Assembly: GCA_947584375.1 (NCBI GenBank)
Contig: CANPWL010000002.1
Span: 1 to 64,000, forward strand
Length of the DNA stretch: 64,000 nt
Source of the DNA: an uncultured Clostridia bacterium
GTDB lineage: Bacteria > Bacillota > Clostridia > Oscillospirales > Ruminococcaceae
Direction: 5' to 3'
A program made the translations under genes and the position numbers. This document shows, in pieces, positions 31,345-41,400 of the stretch. The first letter of the stretch is position 1. Each line of letters opens with the position of its first letter. Below the pieces are notes generated by a model, which did no database searches, was not told the DNA's origin, and saw nothing but the letters and a program-made list of their open reading frames with translations.

Positions 31345-33810
31345 GTGCTGGGTAAATATTTGGTTGCAAAAGTAGCTGTAAGCAATACAGCTTATAGTTT
31401 TGATACCGAATATAGCTATGCTGTTCCAAGTGCCTTTGCAAATGCGGCAAAGGCAGGGTGCAGAGTGATAGTTCCTTTCGGAAAGGGAAACAGGAGAAGA
31501 ATCGGTTTTATAACGCGTCTTTATTATAGGGACAGCTATAATCCGGACCTTAAGCTTATGCACAGTATTATTGATGATGAGCCTTTGATTTCCGAGGAAA
31601 TGATGAAAATTATTTTTTGGCTCAAAGAAAATACTTTTTGTACGCTTTTTGAAGCTTATAAGTGTGTAGTGCCTACCGGTTTCAGTTATAATATTGTAAA
31701 AAAATATAGGCTTGTGAATTCCAAGATTGATGTTGCTTTAACTGATGAAGAACAAAATCTTTTGAATGCTTTACTCTCTGCGGAAACAGAAAGGGATTTT
31801 GATAAAATACTATCTTCGCAGACAGAAAGCAAGTCAAAGAGCAAAATAATCAACTCACTTTTAGATAAAGGCGTTTTAGAAGAAACAGACAATGTAAAAA
31901 GACGTATAGGCGATGAAACGATAAAGATGGTCAAATTTACTCCCGAATACCTTTCGGGAGAGATATGCATTGATTTAACTCCTAAGCAAAATCTTGTTGT
32001 AAATCTTTTAAAGGAATGTGAAAGCGCGTCTGTTAAGGAGATATGCTATCTTGTAAATGTTACTCCAACCATTATTAAAAGGCTTGTAGAAAAACGCGTT
32101 CTTACTCAGTACGATTACGAGATTTTAAGAACGGTTAAATCTGCTGATGTTGTTAAAAAATCGCTTGATGATATTGTATTGTCGCCAAGTCAGCAAAATG
32201 TTTTTAATGGAATAAAAAGAGTTATTGACAGCAATAAGCCGTCCGGTGCGTTGTTGTACGGTGTGACGGGAAGCGGTAAAACATCTGTTTTTTTAAAACT
32301 TATTGAGCATACTATAAATGAGGGTAGAACTTCTATAATTCTTGTTCCTGAAATCTCTTTAACACCTCAAATGGTAGGACAGTTTAGAAGCTATTTTGGA
32401 GATATAGTGGCAGTTATTCATTCTAGTCTTTCATTGGGTCAAAGAGTTGATGAATTCAAAAGGATTAAAAATGGGGATGCAAAAATTGTAATCGGGACAA
32501 GAAGTGCGGTATTTGCTCCGCTTAAAGATATAGGTCTTATAATAATGGATGAAGAGGGAGAGCATACTTATAAGTCCGAATCTGTACCAAGATATCATGC
32601 AAGAGATATTGCAATCCAAAGATGCGGATATAATAATTGCACATTGCTTATGGCGTCAGCAACGCCGTCTCTTGAAAGTTATTATTTTGCAAAAAAAGGA
32701 CGCTATCATCTTTTTGAGCTTGACAGTAGATACTCTAATGCTGAACTTCCAAAGGTAGTTGTAGTTGATATGCAAGCGGAAGAGTTATGCGGAAATGACA
32801 GCCTTTTCAGCAGAGAGCTGATAAAGAACATTAATGAGCGTTTGACTAAAAATGAGCAGAGTATATTACTTTTAAACAGACGTGGATTTAATACAAATGT
32901 TACTTGTTTAGATTGTAAAAAGCCCATTGAGTGTCCTAATTGCAGCATTCCGCTTACATATCACAAGAGGAACAACAGGCTTATGTGTCATTACTGCGGA
33001 TATTCAATGGGTAATACAGATGAGTGTCCGGATTGTCATGGCAATCACCTTAAAATGTCTGGTGTGGGAACTCAAAGAGTAGAGGATGAGGTGCAAAGAC
33101 TGTTTCCTAATGCACGCGTTCTCAGAATGGACGCTGATACAACCTATTCAAGATTTGCATATGAAAATAATTTCAAGGACTTCAGCGAAGGAAAGTACGA
33201 TATAATGCTTGGAACACAAATGATAGCCAAGGGTCTTGATTTTCCGAATGTAACGCTTGTGGGTGTTTTATCATTGGATAAGGCATTGTTTGCTGGGAAT
33301 TTTAACAGCTATGAAAGGACCTTTTCGCTTTTGACGCAGGTTGTGGGGAGGTCTGGAAGAGGTAACAAGCAGGGAATAGCTTTCATACAGACTTATGTGC
33401 CTGAGCATTATGTTTTAGAGCTTGCGTCCAGACAGGATTACAAGGAGTTTTATGCACAGGAAATTGCTCTTAGAAAAGCACTTGTTTATCCTCCGTTTTG
33501 CGATATATGCGTTATTGGGATTAATTCACATATAGATTTTCAGGCAAGAAAGGCGTCGGATATATTTATAGATATTTTAAAAGAAAATATAAAAAAGCTG
33601 TCTTTTAAATTTCCGCTTCGTGTTTTAGGACCATCTCAATTCTCAATAGGAAAGATCAATAACAGATTCAGATACAGAATAATAATAAAGTGCAAAAATG
33701 AAAAGCATTTTAGAGAACTTATAAGCACGTCTCTTAAAGAGGCAACGAGGCATAAGGATTTTTCAAATGTAAGAATTTATGCAGATATAAACGGAGATAT
33801 AGGTGTTTAA
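31345..33810 (+). CDS. priA: Primosomal protein N' (PriA helicase)
   Basis: About 821 aa, a 3'-5' superfamily 2 helicase that restarts stalled replication forks. N-terminal DNA-binding domain (VAVSNTAYSFDTEYSYAVP), Walker A YGVTGSGKTSVF, motif II MDEEGEHTYKSE (DEEG rather than the common DEEH), RYHARDIAI, and a zinc-binding insert with paired CxxC motifs (CLDCKKPIECPNC, CHYC, CPDC). GAGGTGAGG overlaps the possible starts; GTG 31345 gives normal spacing, while GTG 31336 lies in the site. In Bacillus coaBC sits between rpoZ and priA; here it is absent. Confidence 0.95.
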   Translation: MLGKYLVAKVAVSNTAYSFDTEYSYAVPSAFANAAKAGCRVIVPFGKGNRRRIGFITRLYYRDSYNPDLKLMHSIIDDEPLISEEMMKIIFWLKENTFCTLFEAYKCVVPTGFSYNIVKKYRLVNSKIDVALTDEEQNLLNALLSAETERDFDKILSSQTESKSKSKIINSLLDKGVLEETDNVKRRIGDETIKMVKFTPEYLSGEICIDLTPKQNLVVNLLKECESASVKEICYLVNVTPTIIKRLVEKRVLTQYDYEILRTVKSADVVKKSLDDIVLSPSQQNVFNGIKRVIDSNKPSGALLYGVTGSGKTSVFLKLIEHTINEGRTSIILVPEISLTPQMVGQFRSYFGDIVAVIHSSLSLGQRVDEFKRIKNGDAKIVIGTRSAVFAPLKDIGLIIMDEEGEHTYKSESVPRYHARDIAIQRCGYNNCTLLMASATPSLESYYFAKKGRYHLFELDSRYSNAELPKVVVVDMQAEELCGNDSLFSRELIKNINERLTKNEQSILLLNRRGFNTNVTCLDCKKPIECPNCSIPLTYHKRNNRLMCHYCGYSMGNTDECPDCHGNHLKMSGVGTQRVEDEVQRLFPNARVLRMDADTTYSRFAYENNFKDFSEGKYDIMLGTQMIAKGLDFPNVTLVGVLSLDKALFAGNFNSYERTFSLLTQVVGRSGRGNKQGIAFIQTYVPEHYVLELASRQDYKEFYAQEIALRKALVYPPFCDICVIGINSHIDFQARKASDIFIDILKENIKKLSFKFPLRVLGPSQFSIGKINNRFRYRIIIKCKNEKHFRELISTSLKEATRHKDFSNVRIYADINGDIGV

Positions 33811-33864
33811 AAGAACAGCAATTAAAAGTGAATCAACTTTCGGAAAGGAAATTGGTAATATATA

Positions 33865-34335
33865 ATGGCGATAAGGACTATACTTAATAAAAGTGACGAA
33901 GCATTATCAAAGCTTTGCAAACCTGTTGAGAAATTTGATGAAAAGCTATGGATTTTATTGGACGATATGGCTGAAACCTTAAAAAAAGCTGATGGAGCAG
34001 GACTGGCTGCATGTCAAGTCGGAATACTTAGGAGAGCCGTTGTTATAGATGTAGGAGAAGGTTTGTATGAACTTATTAATCCTGAGATTATTGAAACATC
34101 TGGAACTCAGTACGGGGTTGAGGGCTGTTTATCTTGTCCGGGCGAATGGGGTTATGTTACAAGAGCGCAAAAGGTTAAATTCAAAGCTCAGGACAGAAAC
34201 GGAAATTGGTATGAAAAAGAGGTAGAAGATCTTTTTGCAAGGTGTGTTCAGCATGAGTGCGACCACTTGGATGGGAAAGTATTTACAAGACTTATTGAAG
34301 AATATGTTGATGCAGAGGAAGAAAATTCAAAATGA
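33865..34335 (+). CDS. def: Peptide deformylase
   Basis: 156-aa metalloenzyme that removes the formyl group from nascent proteins. Motif 1 GAGLAACQVG, motif 2 EGCLS (metal Cys 88) and motif 3 QHECDHLDG (His 130, Glu 131, His 134) are all intact. Its end overlaps the fmt start by four bases (ATGA), coupling formylation and deformylation enzymes as in most bacteria. Confidence 0.97.
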   Translation: MAIRTILNKSDEALSKLCKPVEKFDEKLWILLDDMAETLKKADGAGLAACQVGILRRAVVIDVGEGLYELINPEIIETSGTQYGVEGCLSCPGEWGYVTRAQKVKFKAQDRNGNWYEKEVEDLFARCVQHECDHLDGKVFTRLIEEYVDAEEENSK

Positions 34336-35267
34336 AAATAGTTTTTATGGGTACGCCTGATTTTGCTATTCCTGCATTAAAGGCGCTTATTGAATCAAGT
34401 TATACTGTATCTGCTGTTTTTACTCAGCCGGATAAGCCAAAGGGAAGAGGTCATAAATTTGCACCGCCGCCTGTAAAGGTTTTGGCTGAAGAAAATGGGA
34501 TAGCTGTGTATCAGCCGAACAGTCTGAAAAAAGACGCTGATGGTTATATTAAAATAATAAAAGAAATAGATCCTGATATAATAGTTGTAGCCGCATATGG
34601 GAAAATACTACCTTATGAAGTTTTAAATATTCCAAGATTGGGATGTATAAACATTCACGGTTCACTTCTTCCTAAGTATAGAGGTGCAGCTCCTATTCAG
34701 TGGGCTGTTTTAAACGGGGACGAGGAAACAGGAATAACCACAATGCTTATGAATGAGGGACTTGATACAGGAGATATCTTGATGTATGAAAAAACATCAA
34801 TTGGTAATAATGAAACAGCGTCAGAGCTTTTTGAAAGGCTGTCGCTTATGGGAGCAGAGCTTTTAATAAAAACTATTGAAGCTTTACAGAATAATAAAAT
34901 CACCCCAAAAAAGCAGGATGATTCTAAATCCACTTATGCACCGATGCTTTCAAAGGATTTATCAAAAATTGATTTTAATAAGCCTGTCTTTTCTGTTCAT
35001 AAGAAAATCTGCGGTCTTTCTGACTGGCCTTGTGCAGTGACTTCAATTAACGGAAAAAGGCTTAAGGTTTACCGTTCGGAAATTGTATCTAATGTAAAAC
35101 CGAACGCCAAACCGGGTGAAGTTATTGATGAAAAAAATTTTACAGTTGCATGCATTGACGGAGTAATAAGGCTTGTTGAGGTGCAGGCTGAGGGTTCAAA
35201 AAGAATGAGGTCCGATGATTATTTAAGGGGCAAGCCTGTTTCAAGGGGAACGATACTTAATAATTGA
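34332..35267 (+). CDS. fmt: Methionyl-tRNA formyltransferase
   Basis: 311-aa enzyme using 10-formyl-THF to formylate initiator Met-tRNA. VFMGTPDFAIPALKALIE, QPDKPKGRGHK and the catalytic region INIHGSLLPKYRGAAPIQWA (Asn, His) with GLDTGDIL are present, plus the OB-like C-terminal domain. Start ATG 34332 overlaps def. Its folate need links it loosely to the THF-controlled transporter in this window. Confidence 0.97.
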   Translation: MKIVFMGTPDFAIPALKALIESSYTVSAVFTQPDKPKGRGHKFAPPPVKVLAEENGIAVYQPNSLKKDADGYIKIIKEIDPDIIVVAAYGKILPYEVLNIPRLGCINIHGSLLPKYRGAAPIQWAVLNGDEETGITTMLMNEGLDTGDILMYEKTSIGNNETASELFERLSLMGAELLIKTIEALQNNKITPKKQDDSKSTYAPMLSKDLSKIDFNKPVFSVHKKICGLSDWPCAVTSINGKRLKVYRSEIVSNVKPNAKPGEVIDEKNFTVACIDGVIRLVEVQAEGSKRMRSDDYLRGKPVSRGTILNN

Positions 35268-35385
35268 TAATAGATATTTCAATTATTTATTGCATTGGCA
35301 TCCTGTTAATGCTGGAAGTTAATGTCATTGTAAATGTCACTTTACCAAACTATATATAACTTTATTGCTATGAGGAGGATAAAAT

Positions 35386-36114
35386 ATGTTTTATTATTAT
35401 TATGATTGGACAATTCTTATTTTAATTCCGCCGCTTATATTGTCGCTTTACGCACAGTTCAAGGTGAACTCTACCTATAAAAAGTTTTCTCAAATTAAAA
35501 ATGCAAGAGGATTTACCGCAAGGGAAGTTGCAAGGCGTATTTTAGACGCTAACGGACTTTATGATATTCAGATAGAGCATATCAAAGGCAATCTTACCGA
35601 TCACTTTGATCCAAGTTCAAATACTATAAGGCTTTCTGATTCTGTTGATAACAGCACATCAGTTGCTGCAATAGGAGTTGCTGCTCATGAGTGCGGTCAT
35701 GCAGTTCAGCACGCTGTTGGTTATACGCCAATCAAGATACGAACCGCTATGGTACCTATAACAAATTTCAGTTCCAAGCTTTCTATACTTTTCATTATAG
35801 TTGGGCTTATACTTTCAAATATGTATAGAGCAACAAACGGAAATAATTTCGGATTTACCCTTGCAGTTATCGGAATATGTTTATTTGCAGTTGCAACAGT
35901 ATTTCAGCTTGTTACTCTGCCTGTTGAATTTAATGCAAGTTCAAGAGCCCTTAAAACTCTTGAAACAGATAATATATTGTATGATGATGAAGTTCCTATG
36001 GCAAGAAAGGTTTTGACAGCAGCAGCGTTAACATATGTTGCCGCTTTGATTTCATCAATTGCTTCTCTTTTTAGATTAGTTCTTATTGTTTTCGGAGGTA
36101 ACAGGAGAAACTGA
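35386..36114 (+). CDS. YugP-type neutral zinc metallopeptidase (membrane)
   Basis: 242 aa. N-terminal TM segment (ILILIPPLILSLYAQF), a soluble region with VAAHECGHAVQHAVGYTP, the HExxH zinc motif, then further hydrophobic segments. This is the YugP-like family of membrane-bound zinc peptidases with unknown substrates. GAGGAGG precedes the ATG. Its stop overlaps the rsmB start (TGATG), so it is an inserted member of the fmt-rsmB operon; Bacillus lacks it at this place. Confidence 0.9.
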   Translation: MFYYYYDWTILILIPPLILSLYAQFKVNSTYKKFSQIKNARGFTAREVARRILDANGLYDIQIEHIKGNLTDHFDPSSNTIRLSDSVDNSTSVAAIGVAAHECGHAVQHAVGYTPIKIRTAMVPITNFSSKLSILFIIVGLILSNMYRATNGNNFGFTLAVIGICLFAVATVFQLVTLPVEFNASSRALKTLETDNILYDDEVPMARKVLTAAALTYVAALISSIASLFRLVLIVFGGNRRN

Positions 36115-37430
36115 TGCAGGATGCAAGAAGATTTACAAAAGACCTGCTTAAAGTTTGTTTTGAAAAGTCATCATACTCTAATATTTTACTGGATAACGCA
36201 CTTGCAGAAAGCTGTTTATCTTTACAGGATAAAAAATTTGTATCCAATCTGTTTTACGGTGTAATTGAACGCAGGATAACTCTGGATGCTGTAATTGAAA
36301 AATATTCAAAAAGACCTATAAAAAAACTGTCGGATGATGTTTTACAAATTCTAAGAATGGGGATCTATCAGATACTTTATATGGATTCAGTACCTGACAG
36401 GGCAGCCGTTTTTGAAAGCGTGAAGTTGGCAAAAACTAATAAAAACCCTTCGCTTGCAGGTTATGTAAACGGAGTGTTAAGAGCTTTTATAAGAGATGGG
36501 AAAGAGATACCTCATACAGAAAATAGGATAAATAACCTTTCTGTTGAATATTCATGTCCCGAATGGTTGATTGAGAAGTGGATTGAAGAATACGGAGAAA
36601 TTGCAGCATTTGAAATGCTTGAAAGCTCTGTTGGTGTTCCGCCAGTTACAGGCAGACTGAACATTCTTAAAAAATCTGAGGATGAAATTTTAAATGATAT
36701 AAGAGCATTGAATATAGATTTTCGTCAAAGGTATGAAACTAAAAATTGCGTTGAATTTTATAATACGGGAGAAATCAGCAGCTTAAAGCTCTACAACGAG
36801 GGTCTTTTTCATATCCAGGATATATCCAGTCAGATTTGCTGTGAGATCTTAGATCCAAAGCCCGGCGAAATTGTTTTAGACGTTTGCTCAGCACCCGGAG
36901 GAAAAGCATTTACTTTAGCAGAGATGATGAGTAATCAAGGCAAAGTAATTGCGTGTGATTTGTATAAGCATCGTGTAAAGCTGATTAAGGACGGTGCTGA
37001 ACGCTTGGGGATTAATATAATTGATGCAAGGATTAACGATGCAGCAGTTTTTTCAGATAGGATAGAAAAAGCAGATAAAGTATTGTGTGATGTTCCTTGT
37101 TCCGGGCTTGGCGTTATAAGACGTAAGCCTGAAATAAAGTATAAGAATCCTGATTGTTTAGATGATCTTAAAGATATTCAGAGAAAAATCATTGAAACTT
37201 CTTCTAAGTATCTGAAAAAGGGCGGTGTTTTAGTATATTCTACCTGTACGCTGTCAAAAGAAGAAAATGACGATGTAATTGATTGGTTTTTGGAAAATCA
37301 CACTGATTTTGAAAAAGGAAGTATAAACGGATTTACAAATATAAAAGATGGAGAATATAAGGTCACTATTACTCCCGATATGTTTAACAGCGATGGATTT
37401 TTTATTGCAAAATTGATTAAGAAAAGGTAA
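36114..37430 (+). CDS. rsmB: 16S rRNA (cytosine(967)-C(5))-methyltransferase
   Basis: 438 aa with an N-terminal NusB-like RNA-binding domain (residues about 1-130) and a Rossmann methyltransferase domain. SAM motif DVCSAPGGKAFTLAEMM, motif IV DVPCSGLGVIRRKPE and motif VI YSTCTLSKEEN carry the two Cys used by m5C RNA methyltransferases. Directly coupled to yugP upstream and 12 bases from rlmN downstream, as in the conserved fmt-rsmB-rlmN order. Confidence 0.96.
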   Translation: MQDARRFTKDLLKVCFEKSSYSNILLDNALAESCLSLQDKKFVSNLFYGVIERRITLDAVIEKYSKRPIKKLSDDVLQILRMGIYQILYMDSVPDRAAVFESVKLAKTNKNPSLAGYVNGVLRAFIRDGKEIPHTENRINNLSVEYSCPEWLIEKWIEEYGEIAAFEMLESSVGVPPVTGRLNILKKSEDEILNDIRALNIDFRQRYETKNCVEFYNTGEISSLKLYNEGLFHIQDISSQICCEILDPKPGEIVLDVCSAPGGKAFTLAEMMSNQGKVIACDLYKHRVKLIKDGAERLGINIIDARINDAAVFSDRIEKADKVLCDVPCSGLGVIRRKPEIKYKNPDCLDDLKDIQRKIIETSSKYLKKGGVLVYSTCTLSKEENDDVIDWFLENHTDFEKGSINGFTNIKDGEYKVTITPDMFNSDGFFIAKLIKKR

Positions 37431-37442
37431 AATAAATATAAA

Positions 37443-38486
37443 ATGACAGAGGAAAATCAAAAAAAAGTTGATATATTATCACTGAGCTTAAAAGAAATTG
37501 AAGACATTATTTTACTTTTGGGCGAAAAAAAGTTCAGAGCAAAGCAGATTTGGCAATGGCTTCATATTAAAAAAGTAAGAAATTTTGACAAAATGAGCAA
37601 TTTATCTGCACAGTTTAGGAATAAATTATCAAACGCATTTTGTATAAAATCACTAATTATTTCAAAAAGGCTTGCGTCTGACATAGACAATACTGTAAAA
37701 TATCTATATGAGTTACCTGACGGTAATCATATAGAAACAGTGCTTATGGAATATAATCACGGATACAGTCTTTGCGTTTCCACTCAGGTAGGCTGCAAAA
37801 TGGGTTGTAAGTTTTGTGCTTCTACTATTGCAGGCTTTAAAAGAAATCTGGAGCCATCGGAAATTCTTCTTCAGATCTATGAAACAGAGAGGGATTCCGG
37901 TAAAAAGGTTTCAAGTATTGTTTTAATGGGAATAGGCGAGCCGCTTGATAATTTTGAAAATGTAATTAAATTTTTAGAAATTCTCAGTGATAAAGACGGC
38001 AGCAATATGAGTCTTCGTCATGTTTCGCTTTCAACCTGCGGAATTGTGCCTAGAATATATGATTTGGCTGATAAAAATTATGGACTGACGCTTTCAATTT
38101 CTCTTCACGCAACAACGAATGCAACGAGAGGTGAAATAATGCCGGTTAATAATAAATATAATATAAACGAGTTAATAACTGCTTGCAAATATTATTTACG
38201 CAAAACAGGCAGGAGGATTTCATTTGAATATGCTCTCATTAACGGCGTTAATGACTCTATGGAGCAGGCAGTTCAGTTATCAAAGCTATTGCGTGGTATG
38301 CAAAGCCATGTAAATATAATACCAATCAATAAAATCAAAGAGCACAAATTTACATCGGACAGGAAATCCGCAAAAAGATTTCAGGAATATTTGATTGATT
38401 TAGGTGTAAATGCTACGGTAAGAAGAACACTCGGCTCTGATATTGACGCAGCTTGCGGTCAGCTGAGAAGAGATTACGAGATATAG
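37443..38486 (+). CDS. rlmN: 23S rRNA (adenine(2503)-C(2))-methyltransferase
   Basis: 347-aa radical SAM enzyme that methylates A2503 of 23S rRNA (and tRNA A37). STQVGCKMGCKFCAST holds the CxxxCxxC cluster motif (Cys 118, 122, 125); GIGEPLDN and the C-terminal VRRTLGSDIDAACGQL, which includes the methyl-carrying Cys, are conserved. Within the rsmB-rlmN-prpC run. Confidence 0.97.
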   Translation: MTEENQKKVDILSLSLKEIEDIILLLGEKKFRAKQIWQWLHIKKVRNFDKMSNLSAQFRNKLSNAFCIKSLIISKRLASDIDNTVKYLYELPDGNHIETVLMEYNHGYSLCVSTQVGCKMGCKFCASTIAGFKRNLEPSEILLQIYETERDSGKKVSSIVLMGIGEPLDNFENVIKFLEILSDKDGSNMSLRHVSLSTCGIVPRIYDLADKNYGLTLSISLHATTNATRGEIMPVNNKYNINELITACKYYLRKTGRRISFEYALINGVNDSMEQAVQLSKLLRGMQSHVNIIPINKIKEHKFTSDRKSAKRFQEYLIDLGVNATVRRTLGSDIDAACGQLRRDYEI

Positions 38487-38503
38487 AAAGAGGGTGAGCG
38501 GAC

Positions 38504-39232
38504 TTGTTTGTAGCCGCAAAGAGTGATGTCGGCATGACCAGACTTGAAAATCAGGACAGATTTTGTGTTAAAATTATTGATGACAAAACGGTTGCTGCTG
38601 TTATTTGTGATGGAATGGGGGGCGCTCAGTCAGGTGCTCTTGCCAGTGAGATCGCAGCAAATGCTGTTTTTGATAGATTGACACAAAATTACAGAAGCGA
38701 TGCTGATGACAACAGCATAAGAAACACATTGATTACATCCTTAACGGCTGCAAATACGTTAGTGTATGAAAAGTCTAAAGAGGATGAAGATAAAAAAGGA
38801 ATGGGAACGACCTGTGTCGGAGCACTTGTAAATAAAAATAAAGCATATATAGCCAGTGTGGGAGATAGTCGGGCATATCTGTTAGATGACAATGGAATTA
38901 AGCAGATTACAAATGACCACACTATTGTTGAAATTCTCTACGAACAGGGAAAAATAGAAAAAGACGATAAAAACAACCATGAGATGAGTCATATTATAAC
39001 AAAGGCAATTGGTACCGAGCCGGATTTGGATCCGGATTATTTTGAAGTAGAACTAAAGCAAAATTCAATAATTCTTATTTGCACAGATGGACTTACCAAC
39101 TATTGCAGCGACGAGCTTATTTACAGTTATGTATACAATAAGGAACTTGAGCGTTCGCTGAATGATTTAATTGAATACGCAAAGAATAAAGGTGGTAAGG
39201 ATAATATCACAGTTGCAATTATATCGAATTAG
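38504..39232 (+). CDS. prpC: PP2C-type Ser/Thr phosphatase, PrkC partner
   Basis: 242-aa Mn2+-dependent phosphatase. VGMTRLENQDRF, ICDGMGGAQSGALAS, GTTCVGALV, ASVGDSRAYL and CTDGLTNYCSDE are the PP2C motifs with metal Asp residues. TTG start preceded by AGAGGGTGAG. Its stop region overlaps the start region of prkC; the pair counteract each other on shared substrates in Firmicutes. Confidence 0.96.
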   Translation: MFVAAKSDVGMTRLENQDRFCVKIIDDKTVAAVICDGMGGAQSGALASEIAANAVFDRLTQNYRSDADDNSIRNTLITSLTAANTLVYEKSKEDEDKKGMGTTCVGALVNKNKAYIASVGDSRAYLLDDNGIKQITNDHTIVEILYEQGKIEKDDKNNHEMSHIITKAIGTEPDLDPDYFEVELKQNSIILICTDGLTNYCSDELIYSYVYNKELERSLNDLIEYAKNKGGKDNITVAIISN

Positions 39233-39252
39233 TGAAAAGGGAGGAAAATGTT

Positions 39253-41400
39253 TTGGATATGAACATTGGAAAAAAGCTTGACGGACGGTATGAAATTACT
39301 GAACTTATCGGTATTGGCGGAATGGCTGATGTTTATAAGGCTGTTGATATTATGGAGGATAGAACCGTTGCCGTTAAAATCCTAAAGAATGAATATTCAG
39401 AAAATGAAGAGTTTTTAAGAAGATTCCGAAACGAGAGCAAGGCTATTGCGGTGCTTTCACATCCTAATATTGTTAAGATTTACGATGTTGGATTTTCCGA
39501 CGAAATTCAGTATATTGTCATGGAATATATTGATGGTATCACTTTAAAAGAGTTTATTGAACAGCAGGGCGTTTTGAGATGGAAGGATGCCATACACTTT
39601 ATTACACAGGTTCTAAGGGCACTTCAGCATGCTCATGACAGAGGGATTGTCCACAGAGATATAAAACCGCAAAATATTATGCTGTTCTCTGACGGAACTA
39701 TTAAGGTAATGGATTTCGGAATTGCTCGTTTTTCCAGATCAGACGGAAAAACTCTTTCTGATAAAACCATCGGTTCGGTTCATTACATATCGCCGGAACA
39801 GGCAAGAGGCGATATTACCGATGAAAAAAGTGACATATATTCCGTTGGTGTTATGCTGTATGAAATGCTTACAGGAAAGAAACCCTTTGATGCAGAAAAC
39901 CCGGTTGCAGTTGCACTGATGCACATGCAGGAGGTCGCTAAAAATCCGAGAGAGATAATTAGCACAATTCCTGAGCCTTTAGAGGAGATTGTATATCATG
40001 CAATGGAGAGAAATCCATCGAGAAGGTATCAATCAGCGTCTGAGATGATGAAGGATATAGAAACCTTTAAGCATAATCCTGATGTAATATTCGGATATAA
40101 AACAATTAGTGATCTGGACGCTCATAAATCCAATGAATCAACAATATTTTTCAATCCTGTAAAAAAAGATGATAATTCAGATGACAGCGATATAATTGAT
40201 GTTGATCCTAATGTCCCTGCTGAAACTTATAATAACTATTATCCTAATGATGATTATTATGAAGATGATGAAGAACCGGCAAAAAAGCGTTCGTATGTTG
40301 TTCCAATATTGTCAGCAGTAACTGTTGCTGTTGTAATTATTGCTGCTGTGGTAATTCTATTTATGGTAATTAAATCAGACGCTTTCGGCAGTAATACCAA
40401 TAAAGTTGAAATTCCTAATTTTATAGGACAATCGATAATTGACGCCAAAAATGAATATGGTGATAAGCTTAAATTTATTATTGAAGAAGAATACAACAAT
40501 GATTATTCTAAAAATATAATTTATGAACAGGATATTCCTCAGGGTACAATTAAAAAGGAAGGCTCTGAGATCAAGGTAACGGTTTCAAAGGGACCTAAAA
40601 CCTCTGTTATACCTGATTTGAAAAATCAAACCTATGAGGCGGCAAAGTCCAGACTGGAAAGTTTGAACCTTGTACCTGTACAAAGCTTGCGTCATGACGA
40701 TGATATAGTAGAAGGTCGTGTAATCAATACAAATCCTGAGGTAAATGAAGAAGTTCCGCAGGGTTCATCTATAACTGTATTTGTCAGCAGCGGTCCGTTA
40801 CAGACAAAGGTTAAGGTTCCTTCTCTTGTCGGCAGAACTGAGGATGACGCAAAGGCTTTGCTTGAAGAAAATAAACTGAAATGTGAAGTAACTGAAGTCG
40901 ATACCGATGAAGTAGATAAGGGAAAGGTTGTTTCTCAGTCTATATCAAAAGGCACAAATGTTGATAGAGATACAGTTATAACCATTGGAGTTTCAACAGG
41001 TAAAGCGGCGTCAAATACAGTAAATATTGATGTGTCAGTTCCTGTTGGTGCATGGGGAAGCTATAAGTTGTTAGTTTATATAAATGGAAATTTGGAGAAT
41101 ACCCAGTCTCTCGGTGATGCTGAAACAGTAGCAGGCGGCTCTGTAAGAGTTCCTGTTACGGGACAAGGAACCCAGGCAGTTTCTATTAAGATACAGAGAG
41201 ATGATGAATCTGCATTATACGGATCTTTTGAAGTAAACTTTGCTGATAAGACCTATTCTACAACATCTACAAACAAAGGTGCATTTAATTCAATAACTCC
41301 CGAAAAGGAAACAACTACTTCAAAGAGCTCTGAAACAAGCAGTGAAACAGAAGAATCCACAACATCATGGAGCAATACAACTACAAATAATGCGGGATGA
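39253..41400 (+). CDS. prkC: PASTA-domain Ser/Thr protein kinase (PrkC/PknB type)
   Basis: 715-aa membrane kinase. The kinase domain is fully active-looking: GIGGMADVYKA P-loop, Lys 42 (VAVKIL), HRDIKPQN (Asp 136) and MDFGIARF (Asp 154). An acidic juxtamembrane stretch leads to a TM segment (VVPILSAVTVAVVIIAAVVI), then three extracellular PASTA repeats (starting VEIPNFIG, SVIPDLKN, VKVPSLVG), a beta-rich domain and a Ser/Thr tail. PASTA domains sense muropeptides or lipid II, for example at germination. I choose TTG 39253 with AGGGAGG at 39238-39244; the frame opens at GTG 39232. Compare the degenerate relative at 18.7 kb. Confidence 0.96.
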   Translation: MDMNIGKKLDGRYEITELIGIGGMADVYKAVDIMEDRTVAVKILKNEYSENEEFLRRFRNESKAIAVLSHPNIVKIYDVGFSDEIQYIVMEYIDGITLKEFIEQQGVLRWKDAIHFITQVLRALQHAHDRGIVHRDIKPQNIMLFSDGTIKVMDFGIARFSRSDGKTLSDKTIGSVHYISPEQARGDITDEKSDIYSVGVMLYEMLTGKKPFDAENPVAVALMHMQEVAKNPREIISTIPEPLEEIVYHAMERNPSRRYQSASEMMKDIETFKHNPDVIFGYKTISDLDAHKSNESTIFFNPVKKDDNSDDSDIIDVDPNVPAETYNNYYPNDDYYEDDEEPAKKRSYVVPILSAVTVAVVIIAAVVILFMVIKSDAFGSNTNKVEIPNFIGQSIIDAKNEYGDKLKFIIEEEYNNDYSKNIIYEQDIPQGTIKKEGSEIKVTVSKGPKTSVIPDLKNQTYEAAKSRLESLNLVPVQSLRHDDDIVEGRVINTNPEVNEEVPQGSSITVFVSSGPLQTKVKVPSLVGRTEDDAKALLEENKLKCEVTEVDTDEVDKGKVVSQSISKGTNVDRDTVITIGVSTGKAASNTVNIDVSVPVGAWGSYKLLVYINGNLENTQSLGDAETVAGGSVRVPVTGQGTQAVSIKIQRDDESALYGSFEVNFADKTYSTTSTNKGAFNSITPEKETTTSKSSETSSETEESTTSWSNTTTNNAG

